Positions 1 to 11,132 are shown, counted from the first letter of the stretch. The stretch: DNA of 41,022 bases from Chara braunii (GCA_003427395.1 BFEA01000235.1:1273697-1314718); one strand, 5' to 3'. Notes: generated by a model from the sequence alone, not told the origin. Program-made: numbers and translations.

Positions 1-62
1 GTGCTCCAGTGTGTGTGCAAGAGAGAGAGAGAGTGTGTGCGGTGTGTGTGAGAGAGAGAGGC
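1..62. repeat. GT/GA compound microsatellite
   Basis: Alternating (GT)n and (GA)n blocks fill the first 62 bases. It is a simple-sequence tract with no coding content. Confidence 0.9.
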
Positions 63-530
63 ACATCTATCTGCCCACAGGGCAAGCGCCAAGTACAACC
101 AAGTAGACGGTCAAGGCGAATTTGCCCACAAGCCGAATCAAGTACAAGCATGCGGGATCTTGTGAAAATTTGAAGAGGTGGCCCAGGCCTACGGCTGGGC
201 AAGGAGCAGTAGGCATGAGGCCGTGTCACTTCAAAGTATTACAAGAGCCCACATGCCTTTTCACAGTTTTCGAGGACGGTTGCAAAATACCGGTCCTCTC
301 CCTGACATCAAAGCCCCGCCCCCCTGAAAAGCCTTGCACAAAATGCAAATGCTTTCCCATGACCGCAATAGGCCTAAACGAATGCTGGAAATGACTCGGG
401 TGCATAAACACATCCCCTACGGGCTGTGAACAAATCAGACGAAGTAAATTTATGTTGTGGTTATGCACTGTCAATTGTGACCAACAGTCTATGCAACTAA
501 CTAATTAAACAGGGCATGAGACTTGCCATC
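63..530. other. unassigned intergenic sequence
   Basis: Only short chance frames are open here on either strand, and none resembles a known protein. No RNA gene or repeat was recognised. Confidence 0.5.
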
Positions 531-682
531 TTTTTTTTTTTTTTCCGGAAAAAGCCCTTGCAACATCCCTCTATCCTGACGGTGGTAAGAGAACCGTCAG
601 AATTGAGGGCTCATCTGTCAGGCTGCTCCATCTATTGGTGGGAAGCGGCACCTGCTGGAAACCGGGTCCAGCGTCCCATTGG
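531..682 (-). repeat. SINE-like retroposon, copy A
   Basis: On the minus strand the sequence ends in a run of 14 A (poly-T at 531-544 on plus) and is collinear with 11819-11981, which also ends in an A-rich tail. Shared blocks on the plus strand include GCTGCTCCATCTATT and GTGGTAAGAG. The body is about 140 bp. A small perfect stem (CTGACGGT/ACCGTCAG) lies at about 574-598. Two copies with the same tail orientation indicate retroposition. A GGTTTCC-type segment could be a decayed tRNA B box, but a tRNA origin is not proven. Confidence 0.6.
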
Positions 683-1360
683 ATACATCAGGTAGCACAG
701 AGAATGGTGTTTGTTGATTCCTAGGGCTGTGGTTATTGTCGACTCATCCCGGGGCACCAATATCCAATGGAGCTGCTAGTGTCACTCTTCCCTTTTTTAG
801 AAGCGCCCCTTATCTATTACCCAAGCCCTATTTCAGCATCCCCCTTGTTAGACTGTTGGTATGTCTGACCCTTCAGACCCTTAATATCCTAACCCTTTTT
901 TTACAATTTGTCGAAAACTGAACAATCGTATACAAACCAGCCTCTTGACCATTATTACTGTGTTTCTGTGTTTGTCCCTTAGCCTCTATTACCTTGGTGA
1001 AACAATCTACACCCACCTCTGGGACGACGACCTATCCCACCTGAATCAACCTAATACCCTGCTACCCCCAAACCAATGCAGATCAGGAAGGCGTGTGTTG
1101 TAGTTAACGACCTACCATTTGCTGCTGCACAGGTGGTCAGTACCTTGACTCTGTTATCCCACAGAGCAACCAGATTCTACAATCTTTTAAAATCTTTAAG
1201 CCTTTTAAACCTTATACCCTCTCAAAACCCATGCAGAACCCATGCAGAACCCTTTCTTGCCACCATTATTGATCCTTGAAGTCCGCAGTAACAGGGCCCT
1301 CCCCCGGTGATGGTATCTTCTCTGTTTGATGCCTGTGACTTGATATTCAGACCTCCATTA
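683..1360. other. unassigned sequence downstream of the LINE
   Basis: No convincing coding frame is present. The stretch lies 3' of the LINE ORF2 on the minus strand and may include LINE 3' UTR, but no tail or target-site duplication was located. Confidence 0.4.
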
Positions 1361-3385
1361 TCAAGCGGCCGGGAAAGCAGGGGCAGGCGGTGGGGCAAGC
1401 AGGGGTGGGCAATGGGGTGACTGTGGAGGGGGAGGGTGGGGTTGGTGGGCAGGCGGCTCAGGACTAGGGAGGAGGACGAAACTGGGTTGGAGGAATGGGA
1501 CCTGAAAGTCGCGGAAGGGTTTCCTCTGCCAATCAGGTTCCGTTCTCCTCCATGGTTTCCATGTGATATCCAGGGCGGTGTCAAGTTTCGAAAACAGTTT
1601 GTTAGGGTCCTGCCAAATCTGCAGATAGGAGTCTCGAATGACTTCCTTGATGACAAGGTCTTTCTCCTCAAAGAATTCAATCCTCATGCATTTCCAGGCT
1701 TCTTGGGTTTTAGTCCTGATTTGCTCTTCGACTGCTTTTTGCGCCTGCAGCAGGCCAAATTGGTGGTCCTTTCTTTCAAATGAGCACCTGACTCTCCAAG
1801 CCAACATAAAGATATGCAGCCTTGTATATGAAAATAGGTTGGTCACGAACGAGGACCAATCTGTCAATAAGTGGTGGTTCTCTCGCAGCAGCAGAAGGCC
1901 TAGGTCCCAGGGGATATGATATCCAGTGAGGGAGTGAAAGGCCACATCCCACCATTGCCATAGTTGGGTGACCATTGGGCACGCCAGTAAGCAATGTTCA
2001 AGGGTTGCTCTGGCCGGCGTGTGGGTTTTCCCACAATATGCACAGATGGGGGACAGTTTCCCTTGTTGTTCCAGGTTAAGTCCTTGACACTAGCCAATCG
2101 GGAGTGAGGAGGCAGCGATGCAAGATCTGCCACTGCAAGGACCTATGGTTTGTGGGCATGATCTTCACATAACTGGACCAGTCAAAAGTTTGTGACAGTT
2201 TAAGCTCCAGCGGTGAGTCTCGAGCCCAGTTGTTTGCTACCGTTTGGCTGATCGGATGGCTCGGACGTGATGATCGGTATCCTCTTTTCACTGTGTAGTC
2301 CCATATGTGCATTGGTTTAGATCCCGACCATTCCCATTCTACCGGGTCGAAAGGAAACTTGGCCACGGGAGTGGTGGTTTCATATGCATAGTAGCCATTT
2401 TTTTGGTACCCAACACTCTCACTTGCACCAACCCCCCCCCCATCCACATGTTGTGTCCAGGTGGTCATTTTTTAACAGTTTCGTGAATGTAGCCCCAGTT
2501 AGAAGGGGTTCATAAGCTTCCAGTTCACAGGTCCCGTGGTTGTTCTCCTTGACCTTATATATGATTGGATGGCCAGAAGAGTTTGAATATCTGACCACCC
2601 AATCGTCACGTCAGACTGTCGGTCCCTCCCTCAAGGTGAGCCACCAGCCGATAGGGAGAGCCTCCTTTAGTAGGCGTACCTTTTCTTCCACATTTTTGAC
2701 ATGTTTAAGTTTATGTTGCAGCTAACTAGGGGTTGCCCACTCCCCTCTCCCTGGATCCCACAGGTCACCAACCGTGAAAACACCCTTCTTGGCCTAAGTG
2801 AGTCAGGGAAAGTTCGTTGTCAAAGAGAAGGGTTGACCTGATTCTTGTACTATATGTGGGTTGCCAAAGAGAGGTTGCCTCCATATATCACGCCACCCAT
2901 TCGGGGGATATTTTTGTTGGGGACCCCGTCGTCTCCAAAGTCGGATCGTATAAGGCCAGAGCGGATCTGTGTTTATGTCCAGCTTCGTGGCTTGTGCTAG
3001 GTCAGGTGGGTGTGCATGGTGCGCTTGTTTTGGGGGCAAGGGGATGGTCCAGTGGTTATTTGTTAGCCATTGGAACAAGTTGATCTTTCCAGATATATCA
3101 TTTTGTGGAGCAAGGTTGGCTATTTGCAAGCAGGCAAACGGCTTCCAAGGGATGTCATTTCCAATAAAAAGTCGAACGAGGACTTTAAAAATAAGTGTTT
3201 CAGTCTCGTTTTCGGGATTCGGGATTCGGGATTCCCAAACACCCTTTGGATATGGGCTGTGTGAGGAAGTCCCACTTCACCCTATTGAAGCAACCATGAG
3301 CCTTAAAGTTGTTTTTCCACAGGTATGTCGTGAGGACTTTCTTTAATCTAATGTGTTGTTGTTTGCTCAACTGCCATACTGCCAA
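1361..3385 (-). pseudogene. LINE ORF2 C-terminal region (RT thumb, zf-RVT)
   Basis: Several consecutive minus-strand frames carry the tail of a LINE ORF2. The block at 3200-3385 has the post-RT signature ending in KGCLGIPN. The block at 2076-2468 contains LQWQILHRCLLTPDW, typical of the region before the zf-RVT domain. Around 1900-2133 and 1361-1975 come a degraded Cys-containing finger and WQWWDVAFHSL. The frames need repeated shifts to join. The last 50 residues are proline-rich and may be drift rather than original protein. Function in a living element would be RNA binding and support of target-primed reverse transcription; here it is inactive. Confidence 0.75.
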
Positions 3386-3724
3386 TTTATACCAAATGGC
3401 AGCTAAGACCGCACTATTGATTGCTAAGGCGCGTCCTACCAGTGATGTATGCAGATTTTTATTTATTTATTATTTTTCGGATTTTTTTTTGCAGTTAGTT
3501 AGTATGGTCCCCTTTCTACGAATTGGTGGCAAGTTTGATTAAAATGACCCTTTGGTTTTCATATAAATGGCATGGCAAGTGGTCTGAAAATTAGGGTCTC
3601 CGTTAACCTTCTCTCAGTCGGTCCAAGGTCATGTTGACTAGCATCTCCCCATGGTCCGGTGGTGGATCCACTGCAGTAAGTCTCACTCTAAGTATCTTTA
3701 TGACCTCTTCTTTGCGGGTCCATG

Positions 3725-4949
3725 TTACACTCGGCTCAAGTGGGGGTGGTTGTCCTTAGGATGGAGCCACCAGCCCTCAGTCTTTAAACCCCAGTTCACT
3801 TTCATGTCGGTCGCGAGCGAGAAGAGGTGAATAATGTGGGTGAGAGTTTGGACGCTATCCGGGTCTGCACGTATTAGTACGGTAAGATCATCGGCAAAGA
3901 TTGAAGTCATTGGTATAAGGTGGTGCGGTATGTCTGGGATGGCCACTTTCTTGATACCCGGATGCGCTCTAATCATCGATGCAAGGGACTCCATGACAAT
4001 CACAAACAACAATGGTGCGATGGGGTCTCCCTATCGCACCGATCTTTGAAGGCGAATCAGTGGTGAGAGATGACCATTTAGCATTATGTTGGTCGACGCA
4101 GATCTGTGCAGCAAGTGCACCCATCGACAAAAGACCGGACTGAAATTCATATGAGCAGGCACATGATGTCAAGGAAATCCCAATCCACATGGTCATATTC
4201 CTTTTCGAAGTCTATGAAAAGGATCGCTGCTTCGACCCTCCGTTGACGGGCATATTTGATGGTCTCATTAACCAACAAGATATTATCATGGATGTTCCGA
4301 TTGGGAATGAACCCTGTCTGGTCTGGGTGAATCAACATGTTCATGAGAGGCAACAGTCTGTTAGTTAGGACTTTGGCCACTAGTTTGTAGGGGACCGGAA
4401 GAAGTGTAATGGACCTACAGTTTTTTATATTTTTTTGTCTCCTTTCTTGTAAAGGAGGGTAGTGACCCTCTGACCAATCATTCCTCCCAAGGATCCTTCC
4501 TTTTGCATCGCTTGAATGTACTCCATGAGGTCATCCTTAAGGAGGTCCCGAAATCCCACCCATAACTCGTTCGGGTAAGAGCCAATCCCAGACGTTTTCC
4601 CATTCTCCATATCCTGTAGAGCAACCCAGATGTCATGTGAGGTTACAGGCTCGTCCAAAGCGGCCCTTTGTTGCACTGTTATAGAGGAGTGAATTGCTTG
4701 TAGTTGCATCTCTCTTGCTTGATGGACCTCGTCCGGGTGCTTAGTAGGTGTTTCAGATGTGAATAAGTTGTTATAATATTTTGCCGAGTAGTCCACCATT
4801 AAATATGCATTGGTCGCAGGCAAGGCATTATTGTCTAGAGGGTGGTTAAGCCTAGGAATAGTGGTTGCTCGTGTCCTCGCTCTGGCCTTGTTGAAAAAGG
4901 TTTTTGTCATTGTCCCGTCTGTGTGTTGTTTTTTTATTTTGGCGTGCAC
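3725..4949 (-). pseudogene. LINE reverse transcriptase domain (broken)
   Basis: Minus-strand frames show classic non-LTR RT motifs. QTGFIPNRNIHDNILL and FIDFEKEYDHVDWDFL lie at 4147-4380, and the catalytic FADD box at 3887-3898 is followed by a KVNWGLKTE-type segment. The pre-RT part (4425-4949) contains ENGKTSGIGSYPNELW. The usual FEKAYD is FEKEYD here. Stops and frameshifts separate the blocks: between the FEKEYD block and the FADD block about 130 bases read only in other frames. In an intact LINE this domain copies element RNA into DNA at a nicked target. Non-LTR identity is confident; clade assignment is not. Confidence 0.85.
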
Positions 4950-5057
4950 CCTCCATGTCTGCGCCTACTGCTCGATATACGATTGGAGGTGGTCTCGGGC
5001 CTCTTGCACTTTATCATAGGAGGGGCGGCGCAGCGGATCCTTCATAAGATCTTCATT

Positions 5058-6085
5058 TCATTCTTCTAAGTCTCGTATGAGACTATGGAGACATGCTTTG
5101 CGGTCTATCGCATGTTGGATGGAGAATTGTTTCGCTCTTTCTCGTAATTGTGTCAGTCCCTCATTAAACCAATTCACACTTTCTCCCAAGATGGGTTTCT
5201 GGGTTTGCCAATATTTCCAGAAATCATTAATCAGGTCTTTGAATCTGGGGAGGGGAAGCAAAGATGCATTAAATTTGTAGAACCCCCGCCCTCGCTGGAT
5301 GAGATTGTGGAATGACAGTCCTAGCATTATCATCCTATGGTCAAAAGACTTACATAAGCTGATAGTTGTTATTTCTGTCGTTGTAACTAGGCCTATCTTT
5401 TTTTTTTTACAAGCGTAAGGTCTATTCGCGAATTGGCTAGGTCATGCTCGCCCCTCGATGATAGGCAAGTGTACGCTTTTTGGGCGGGGTGCAATAGTCT
5501 ATATGCATCTTCAAGTTGTTTGTCTGCCATAAATTGTCTCAACACAAGAATATCCGGACCAGGAGCGGATCGTGTTGAGGGTGCTAAGTCATGGCGTGTA
5601 GATGTGGATCTTCGATCACGAGCAAGTATAAGAGGGGCATCGTCTAACAGGTATTCGTGAAGGGTAAGTCAAAGGTCCACCCTAGATGTGGGGTCGTGTG
5701 GGGCGTACACACTAACCAGATAAAATTTTTCACCCTCAAACTGCAGTTTTAAGCAAATTCATCTACCTTGTTGTTGGTCATACTCAACAGACAACGGTCT
5801 GAGTTTTGAGGATGGCGGAAGCCAGATTGCTACACCTGCCGACGCTTTATCCTTAGCAGGTGCAAAGTACGACGTATATGGCCAGATTGCTTTTTTTTTT
5901 TGCTTTATGTGTTGGTGTGTCCTGCAGATGTGTTTCTTGGATACATATTGCATTTGGCCACGTCCTCGTCTCCGGGCACCTCATCATGTCCCATATGGCA
6001 TTTTTTTTGGGTGTCGTTGCTTGTATAAGTCCATTAACATTTAAAGAACGTATATCAATATATTACTGGGTCAATTTTATTACCC
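5058..6085 (-). pseudogene. LINE apurinic/apyrimidinic-type endonuclease domain (broken)
   Basis: The endonuclease fold of APE-type LINEs is recognisable on the minus strand: SLNVNGL at 6027-6047, QETH (catalytic Glu) at 5928-5939, SYFAPAKDKASAGVAIWLPP just downstream, and VYAPH at 5696-5710. A further frame at 5058-5333 (LINDFWKYWQTQKPILGES) belongs to the linker before RT. Poly-T tracts at 5892-5901 and about 5399-5410 interrupt or border coding parts, and several frameshifts are needed. In life the domain nicks target DNA for first-strand priming; this copy is dead. Confidence 0.8.
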
Positions 6086-6463
6086 ATTGAGGCTTCCTCC
6101 TGATCGGGGGAAAAACGGGGGGAGGTGGAGGGCATCTGGGAGGCCAGGGGGGAGGAGGGGGGTCACCAAGCGTGGCAGTTGCTGCTGTCCCCCGCGTAGG
6201 CAGTTCACAATAGTGACCATAGGGATCTGAGTATGGCCGTTTGAGTCCATTTGGTTGCAAATACTGTGTATGTTCATTGCTGGAGTACCTCAACCGATTC
6301 AGTCAACGACTTTTATGGGGAGGACAAATGGTGGGTCATCCCATTGATTGTCTTCATCCACCACATTGTCCTCCATGAAGATCTGCATCAAACCACGATT
6401 TTAGGAAACGTACTGGCTACTACAGGAGCGCCCAAATTCATCCAACTAGAAACATTTCTACTC
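6086..6463. other. unassigned sequence upstream of the LINE
   Basis: A proline-rich minus-strand frame (6063-6293) ends at the LINE endonuclease start. Beyond it no protein or RNA similarity was recognised. Confidence 0.4.
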
Positions 6464-6700
6464 TTTTTTTTTTCCTCGGCCGATAGCTGGGCCAAGTACT
6501 GGTGGTTTAAACCGCGAGTACACGGCCCCAGCCTTGCTGAAAATGCAACTCATCGCCTACAAAAATTTGAAAGGCTCGCCCTACCGGACCACAATGACTG
6601 GCGGCGCCAGCCAAAAAGGAAAGTGAGCTGCTGGCGGTTCAGAAAAGCTTGGCGCGCTGTAAGGCGCCTCCAGGCCCAAGTGTACTGGTGGTTTAATCCC
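6464..6700 (-). repeat. dispersed retroposon-like repeat with poly(A) tail
   Basis: On the minus strand the segment ends in ten A (poly-T at 6464-6473). It shares blocks with 17218-17425, including CTGGGCCAAGTACTGGTGG followed by TTTAA, an ACCGGACC...CAATG block and GCGCCAGCCAAAA. A second version of the AAGTACTGGTGGTTTAA block lies at about 6678-6696 in direct orientation. The shared core and tail suggest a SINE-like family. Exact ends and target-site duplication are uncertain. Confidence 0.5.
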
Positions 6701-7310
6701 GCCAGGTTATCTTTCGAGACGTTCTAGGAACTGTCTCTCCTTCCCTTTACCCAGGGCACCAGACCGCAGTTCCTAGTATTGCGCTATTGAACCTAAGTGG
6801 GACTTGCACAAGCATGCATGCACTACACCCCGGAGCTGTCTTTCAACATGCATTGGGCTCTTGCTTCAACCACCCACGGCCCAGGGCACTTCACAGGCAC
6901 CAGAATGTTGACTCTCACACCCCACCAAGAGACGACTCTCGTGTGGGACACTCCTCCTCGCGGAAAGAAGAATAAAGGAGAGGAGATAAGATCAAAGATA
7001 ACATACTTTGTCAAAACTGCTCCCAACCACAGATTTATCTCACTAGCTGTGATGATGTGCCATTTGTCGACCGGTCGTAGCTATGGAACCATCACCAACA
7101 ATACAATGCAAGTGCCTCCATAAGCAACAGTGAGCATCATCCACTCCCAACACACATGATGCATCCCTCTCGATAGCCTTCCGGGCATGCATTCTTTAAC
7201 CCCCCCCCTCCCTCCCCGTGCACGACCAGCACACCGACGCGTACGTGATCACACTTCCCGCACAGCCCGCCCGCGAGCACAAACAAAATTAAACCAAGTT
7301 GCGCAATCTC
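6701..7310. other. unassigned intergenic sequence
   Basis: No recognisable protein, RNA gene or element. Short pyrimidine-rich runs occur near 7201-7220. Confidence 0.4.
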
Positions 7311-7806
7311 ACTGCTATTGGAAAAGGTCGGCAAGCAGCAAAGACTGAGGTTGAGAAGCTGACGTTGTCGGAGATGACCTGCAGGGAAGGAGTGATAGAG
7401 GTTGCCAAGATCATTTAAAAAAAAAAAAAAAGATCATTTATGGGGTTCACGATGAGACCAAGGATAAAGCATTTGAGCTGGAGATGAGCTGGATATGTGA
7501 TGAATCGAACAGGGAGCACCAGCTGGTGCCACGTGAGTTGTTAGCCCAGGCGGAGGCAGCTGCCAAGGCTGCACAGGAAGAGGAGGACATGGAGGATTGA
7601 TGGACGGAAAGTGGCTTTTGCTTATCATTGAGCTTTGCAGCATTATAGTTTTCTTGTCGTGTTCTTTCGTCTCCTCCTCCTCTTCTTTTTTTCAAGTTTG
7701 TTTTACAGCTCTTTTTATCAATTCAAGCAGGAGTTTTGTTTTCCTTTTAGAATGAGAACTTCGCCGCGTACAGGTTTTCCGGGGAAAAAAAAAAAAAAAA
7801 AAAAAA
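7311..7806 (+). pseudogene. processed, 5'-truncated pseudogene of 20S proteasome subunit alpha type-3 (PAG1/PSMA3)
   Basis: From 7314 the frame reads [20 protein letters not shown] and continues through a [14 protein letters not shown] block. After an interruption it resumes as DKAFELEMSWICDESNREHQ and ends in an acidic ...EEEDMED tail with a stop at 7598-7600. This is the C-terminal third of the plant alpha-type-3 (alpha7) subunit of the 20S proteasome core. Coding is uninterrupted by introns, starts abruptly inside the protein without a splice acceptor, has about 185 bp of 3' UTR, and ends in a 22-base A run (7785-7806). Those are the marks of a retrocopied mRNA. A 23-bp poly(A)-plus-duplication insertion at 7407-7439 adds a stop directly after KII. 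An alternative, a terminal exon of a real gene, is less likely because of that stop and the tail. No flanking duplication was found. Confidence 0.85.
7407..7439 (+). mobile_element. minimal poly(A) insertion with 10-bp target-site duplication
   Basis: AAGATCATTT at 7407-7416 is repeated at 7430-7439 with 13 A between. The uninterrupted reading frame of the proteasome relative needs only one copy, so the ancestral site is known. The structure is what reverse transcription of only a poly(A) tail would leave. Confidence 0.8.
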
Positions 7807-8360
7807 GAAGAAGAAGAAGAAGAAGACCAGAGGTCATTGAGCCGAAAATATACGCAGAAACCAAAGAGAGTTCCTAAACCGAATAGGAGAGAGCAAAGCA
7901 CTGAAGTCTCTTGATAATGAAAGCCCTTCCAGTGCATCCAATCACCAATAGGTAGACCAGCTATACCGCCAACTCCTCTCCTTCCTACTACTCCTAGCCT
8001 ATTTATGTCAGCAAGAGGTCCACGTGCCATCAAGACTCTGATTGAACAGCCCCCGCCCTCATCAACACCAGGTACAGGACTTGTCACACTGCCTCCCTTC
8101 CTTCTCAGGCACTCCCTGTTCCACTAAGGACAACCGCTAGTCCACCACTGGGGCTATGAAGCAAGCAGCTTGGCTATGACTGTTGCTCCCCTCTTTTTTT
8201 GCTCTCACCTCGCTGCCACCGTGCACTCAGCTTCTGCTCCAGCAGCGCTGCCGCATTCACACAATGCCCTAATGTGTAAATGAGGGTGCCCTCCAGTCTC
8301 TTGTGCTGGCCGGAGAGGCCGAGCAGGCTCTGCCCGGTCATTCCTCGTTTGGAGTGCCTG
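7807..8360. other. unassigned sequence with a short GAA repeat
   Basis: A (GAA)n tract directly follows the pseudogene poly(A) run. The rest holds no supported feature. Confidence 0.4.
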
Positions 8361-8441
8361 CAGCACTCTTATGTCTGTCTTCCCTACAGCACTCTTATGT
8401 CTGTCTTCCCTACAGCACTCTTATGTCTGTCTTCCCTACAG
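8361..8441. repeat. 26-bp tandem repeat, about 3 copies
   Basis: The unit starts CAGCACTCTTATGTCTGTCT and begins at 8361, 8387 and 8413. Copies are identical. Confidence 0.95.
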
Positions 8442-8820
8442 GTGATGATGGACGTTCCTCGCAGTGACACCCTGGCTCAGTGGATGGCGGGAACCAATGA
8501 TGTGAGAGTGGGTGACGTGCCGCTTTGCTCCGTATTGCTTGCTGCCCTCCCGCTTGCTTCCCGTGTTGTTCATTGCAAGCCGCTGAGTTCACTGTGTGGT
8601 GTGGACGCGGTGTTGGTGTTGCCTTCTGCCTCTCTGCGCTGCCGCCTTGCTGCCCATCCACAATGCCTTCCACGTCCTTTCTGCGTAGTTTCGTTGCCTT
8701 TGGGTGTTCCCTTGTACTTCACTGCATGGTCGCAGTGCTGCTCCCCCGCCTGCCCTGTTGTTCCTTGCAGTTGTTTTTGGCATCATGCAGTTGTGTTGCC
8801 TAGGCAGAGTTGCCAAAGGG

Positions 8821-8938
8821 TTCATGACCCAAACCATTGATACGGAGATTCCCTGATTGTCGAGGGTTCAGCCTCCTGTTCATGTCCCAAACCATCAGTA
8901 CGGAGATTCCGCAGATTGTTGAGGGTTCAGCCTCCTGA
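8821..8938. repeat. two-copy direct repeat, about 59 bp
   Basis: TTCATG(A/T)CCCAAACCAT...GAGGGTTCAGCCTCCTG occurs at 8821-8878 and 8879-8938 with a few differences, so it is an adjacent duplication. Confidence 0.9.
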
Positions 8939-9412
8939 TGGATGATTCAGTGCAACTCCAACGAAACAATCTTTCCCTCCCCCCCCCCCCCTATCTACGC
9001 TACATATTCTTCTCAATTTTTTCATCATCTTTCAAATTCTTTCAATTCACCTTCACTACCTACCTACCACTACTCCTACGATTTATACAGGCGACCCCTG
9101 CAAACGTAGCTTTGTTGTCTCCCTCCAGACATCACAGGAGATGCATATGTTGCCCCCCGCCCCAACCGTGGTGGTCAACGATGGGGTTTCATCACCAGCT
9201 TTTAATTTTTTTGGTCTTTGTATTTTGGGGGCTTTTAATCATTTTGTGGTTTGGCTGTTTTGTGTGCTTGTATGTCATCTGCCCTCCCACCTCCCCCATG
9301 CCCTCCAGCCTTTGTCCTCTGTTGGGGCTCGTCCTCCTATGCATCGACTGGTCGTCTTTGTTTTTTCCTCTCTTTGGTCATTGTCTTTTGTCGTTTGTCT
9401 GCCCACCCGCCT
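8939..9412. other. unassigned pyrimidine-rich sequence
   Basis: T- and C-rich low-complexity sequence; the long open frames here reflect composition and not protein coding. Confidence 0.4.
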
Positions 9413-9722
9413 ACCCCCATCCCCTCTGGCCTATGTGCCTTGCTGTTGTTTGTTGTCCCATGGCCTTGTTGCTACTAGCCTAAGTCTTTTCATGGAGTCT
9501 ATAGCTTACAGAATATGATTGCCAGGGAACCCATGAGAAAGAATTGTGTATTGTTCTCGTATCCTACCCCCGTCCCCTCAAGCCTGGGTGCCTTGCTCTT
9601 GTTTCTTGTCCCATCGCCTTGTTGCTACTAGCCTAAGTCTTTTCATCGAGTCGATAGCGTACAGAAAATGATTGCAAGGGTACCCATGGGAAAGAATTGC
9701 GTATTGTTGTTGTATCTTTGGG
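9413..9722. repeat. two-copy direct repeat, period about 154 bp
   Basis: The first unit (about 9413-9566) and the second (about 9567-9722) share TTGTTGCTACTAGCCTAAGT, TTTTCAT(G/C)GAGTC and AAAGAATTG(T/C)GTATTGTT in the same order with scattered substitutions. Confidence 0.85.
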
Positions 9723-9947
9723 CTGCGTCCTCGACGAGTCAATGGCATGGAGTACACCTCGCGTGTACTGGAGCGTCATTTGGTCTTTCTACACACTCGT
9801 ATACACCTCTCTCTCTCTCACTCTCTCAAAATGTGTCGGTCGATGGTAGCAGTCCCGATACATTCCAATTTTTCAAACAGTCAGAATGTATCTGGTCCAT
9901 TGACAGTGCCAGACACATTCAGATTGTCACAAGGTTCGATTGCATGG

Positions 9948-9950
<3 letters not shown>

Positions 9951-10030
<80 letters not shown>
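9951..10030. repeat. (CT)40 microsatellite
   Basis: Eighty uninterrupted bases of CT. Frames through it encode only Leu-Ser or Arg-Glu repeats. Related flanks with CAGAATGTATCTGG/CCAGACACATTCAG lie just to the left, and CTGAATGTATCTGG recurs to the right. Confidence 0.97.
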
Positions 10031-10034
<4 letters not shown>

Positions 10035-10146
10035 AGCTGTCCCTCCACTGCACGACATTCTAAATGCATTGGGCACTGGTAATTATCCCGCTACATTTCA
10101 AAAATTTTGAAACATCTGAATGTATCTGGTTCACGCTGTTTTACAC

Positions 10147-10148
<2 letters not shown>

Positions 10149-10194
<46 letters not shown>
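10149..10194. repeat. (AG)23 microsatellite
   Basis: Pure AG tract, the complement of the CT tract 120 bp upstream, so the pair can fold as long arms. A CA/CCCA-rich run follows at about 10206-10265. Confidence 0.97.
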
Positions 10195-10198
<4 letters not shown>

Positions 10199-10265
10199 TC
10201 AGGTATGAACACACACCCACGCACCCACTAAACCACTCACCCACACCCACACCCACCCACACACA

Positions 10266-10671
10266 AGGGTGATGGTCGTACTTGCCCCTCCAACAGCTGG
10301 GGGGGCAAATGAAAAGATGGCATCCGCTGGTAGGGGCAAAGTACATACTAGTTGGCTCGTTTCCCAGGTATTTCGCAAACTTGGTCGGGTACCCAGTGGG
10401 GTATTCTGAAAGGTTTTCTTATTGTGAGAAGGGTATTCCGCTCTGCCACTGTCTTTTAGGGGCATTTTTTACATATATCTCATCTTTGAGGGTCGAACAC
10501 GATTTTTCCCAATTGAAAAAGAACTAATCTCTGAGGGGTCAAACAAAAATTTTCACATTTGAAATAGAACTCATCTGTGCGGGGTCGAACACAAATTATA
10601 GTCTTAGGAGTAGTGGTAGGAAGGTAGTGAAAGGCGAAAAAAGAATTTGAGAGAAGAACATAGTGTGGTTA

Positions 10672-10710
<39 letters not shown>

Positions 10711-10850
10711 GACCAATCTTATCCCAAGATGCACTGGCGAAACCATCTGAAACCCAAGCTGCACGGCTTCTTGTGCCCATCTTTTCCCCCACAGGTTTTA
10801 ACAAAAGCGTGATTCATGCATAGCGACCACAAATGCAATCCACTGGTCGA
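10266..10850. other. unassigned sequence with a 36-base poly(A) run
   Basis: No gene recognised. A pure run of 36 A lies at 10673-10708; unlike other A runs here it has no clear flanking duplication. Confidence 0.45.
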
Positions 10851-11132
10851 GGGGTCAAAACTTTTTTTTTTTTTTTTTTTTTTTGGAGAACCAACCAACT
10901 TCATTGCTCAAATCAAAGGAAACCGGGGCCAGGAAACCCAAAACTCATAACAGAAAGTGACCTCAAATAGGCTCCCGCTGATCGAGGGAGGGGTTCAAAC
11001 CACCAGCAGATGGCCCCAGGCAACTGGGGAACCTGTTTTGAGCCCCTTCGGAATTTGAGGAGGCCGAGCGCCGTAGATAAAACGAATCGGCGGCGGCAGG
11101 CGTCCTCTGAAAGGGGCCCAGGGTCAAAAACT
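10851..11132 (-). repeat. SINE-like retroposon with poly(A) tail and 12-bp target-site duplication
   Basis: On the minus strand a 258-bp body (11120 to 10863) ends in GGTTGGTTCTCC followed by 23 A. The plus-strand flanks are GGGGTCAAAACT (10851-10862) and GGGTCAAAAACT (11121-11132), a near-identical duplication of the expected kind. The minus-strand body contains GGTGGTTTGAACCCC at about 11004-10990, which fits a polymerase III B box loosely. It shares the (CTGGTGGTTT)-A core with the repeats at 6464-6700 and 17218-17425. Confidence 0.65.

Larger units (their letters stand above)
1361..6085 (-). mobile_element. decayed APE-type (L1-like) LINE, ORF2 remnant
   Basis: Broken frames read in order along the minus strand match the plan of a plant LINE ORF2: apurinic-endonuclease-like N terminus (about 6085-5058), pre-RT and reverse transcriptase (about 4950-3725), then an RT C-terminal and zf-RVT-like region (about 3385-1361). 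Each part has frameshifts or stops, so the element cannot encode a working protein. A proline-rich frame just upstream (6063-6293) might be the end of ORF1 or a linker. The 3' end, poly(A) tail and target-site duplication are not identifiable. The protein parts are described separately. Confidence 0.85.

Noticed and set aside
1222-1680. 152-codon minus-strand frame as a separate gene
   Set aside because: It overlaps the LINE ORF2 tail in another frame and has no recognisable motif.
3468-3496. A/T-rich stretch between two GCAG motifs in the LINE as an insertion
   Set aside because: The flanking match is only 4-5 bases.
5822-5891. GCCAGATTGCT direct repeats flanking a poly-T as another poly(A) insertion
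   Set aside because: The A run lies outside the repeated pair, and the sequence between them still reads as LINE endonuclease.
9668-10082. Leu-Ser-rich and Arg-Glu-rich frames over the CT tract
   Set aside because: Pure microsatellite translation.
10673-10708. 36-base A run as a poly(A) insertion with duplication
   Set aside because: Flanks (GTGGTTAC and GTGACC) do not match convincingly.
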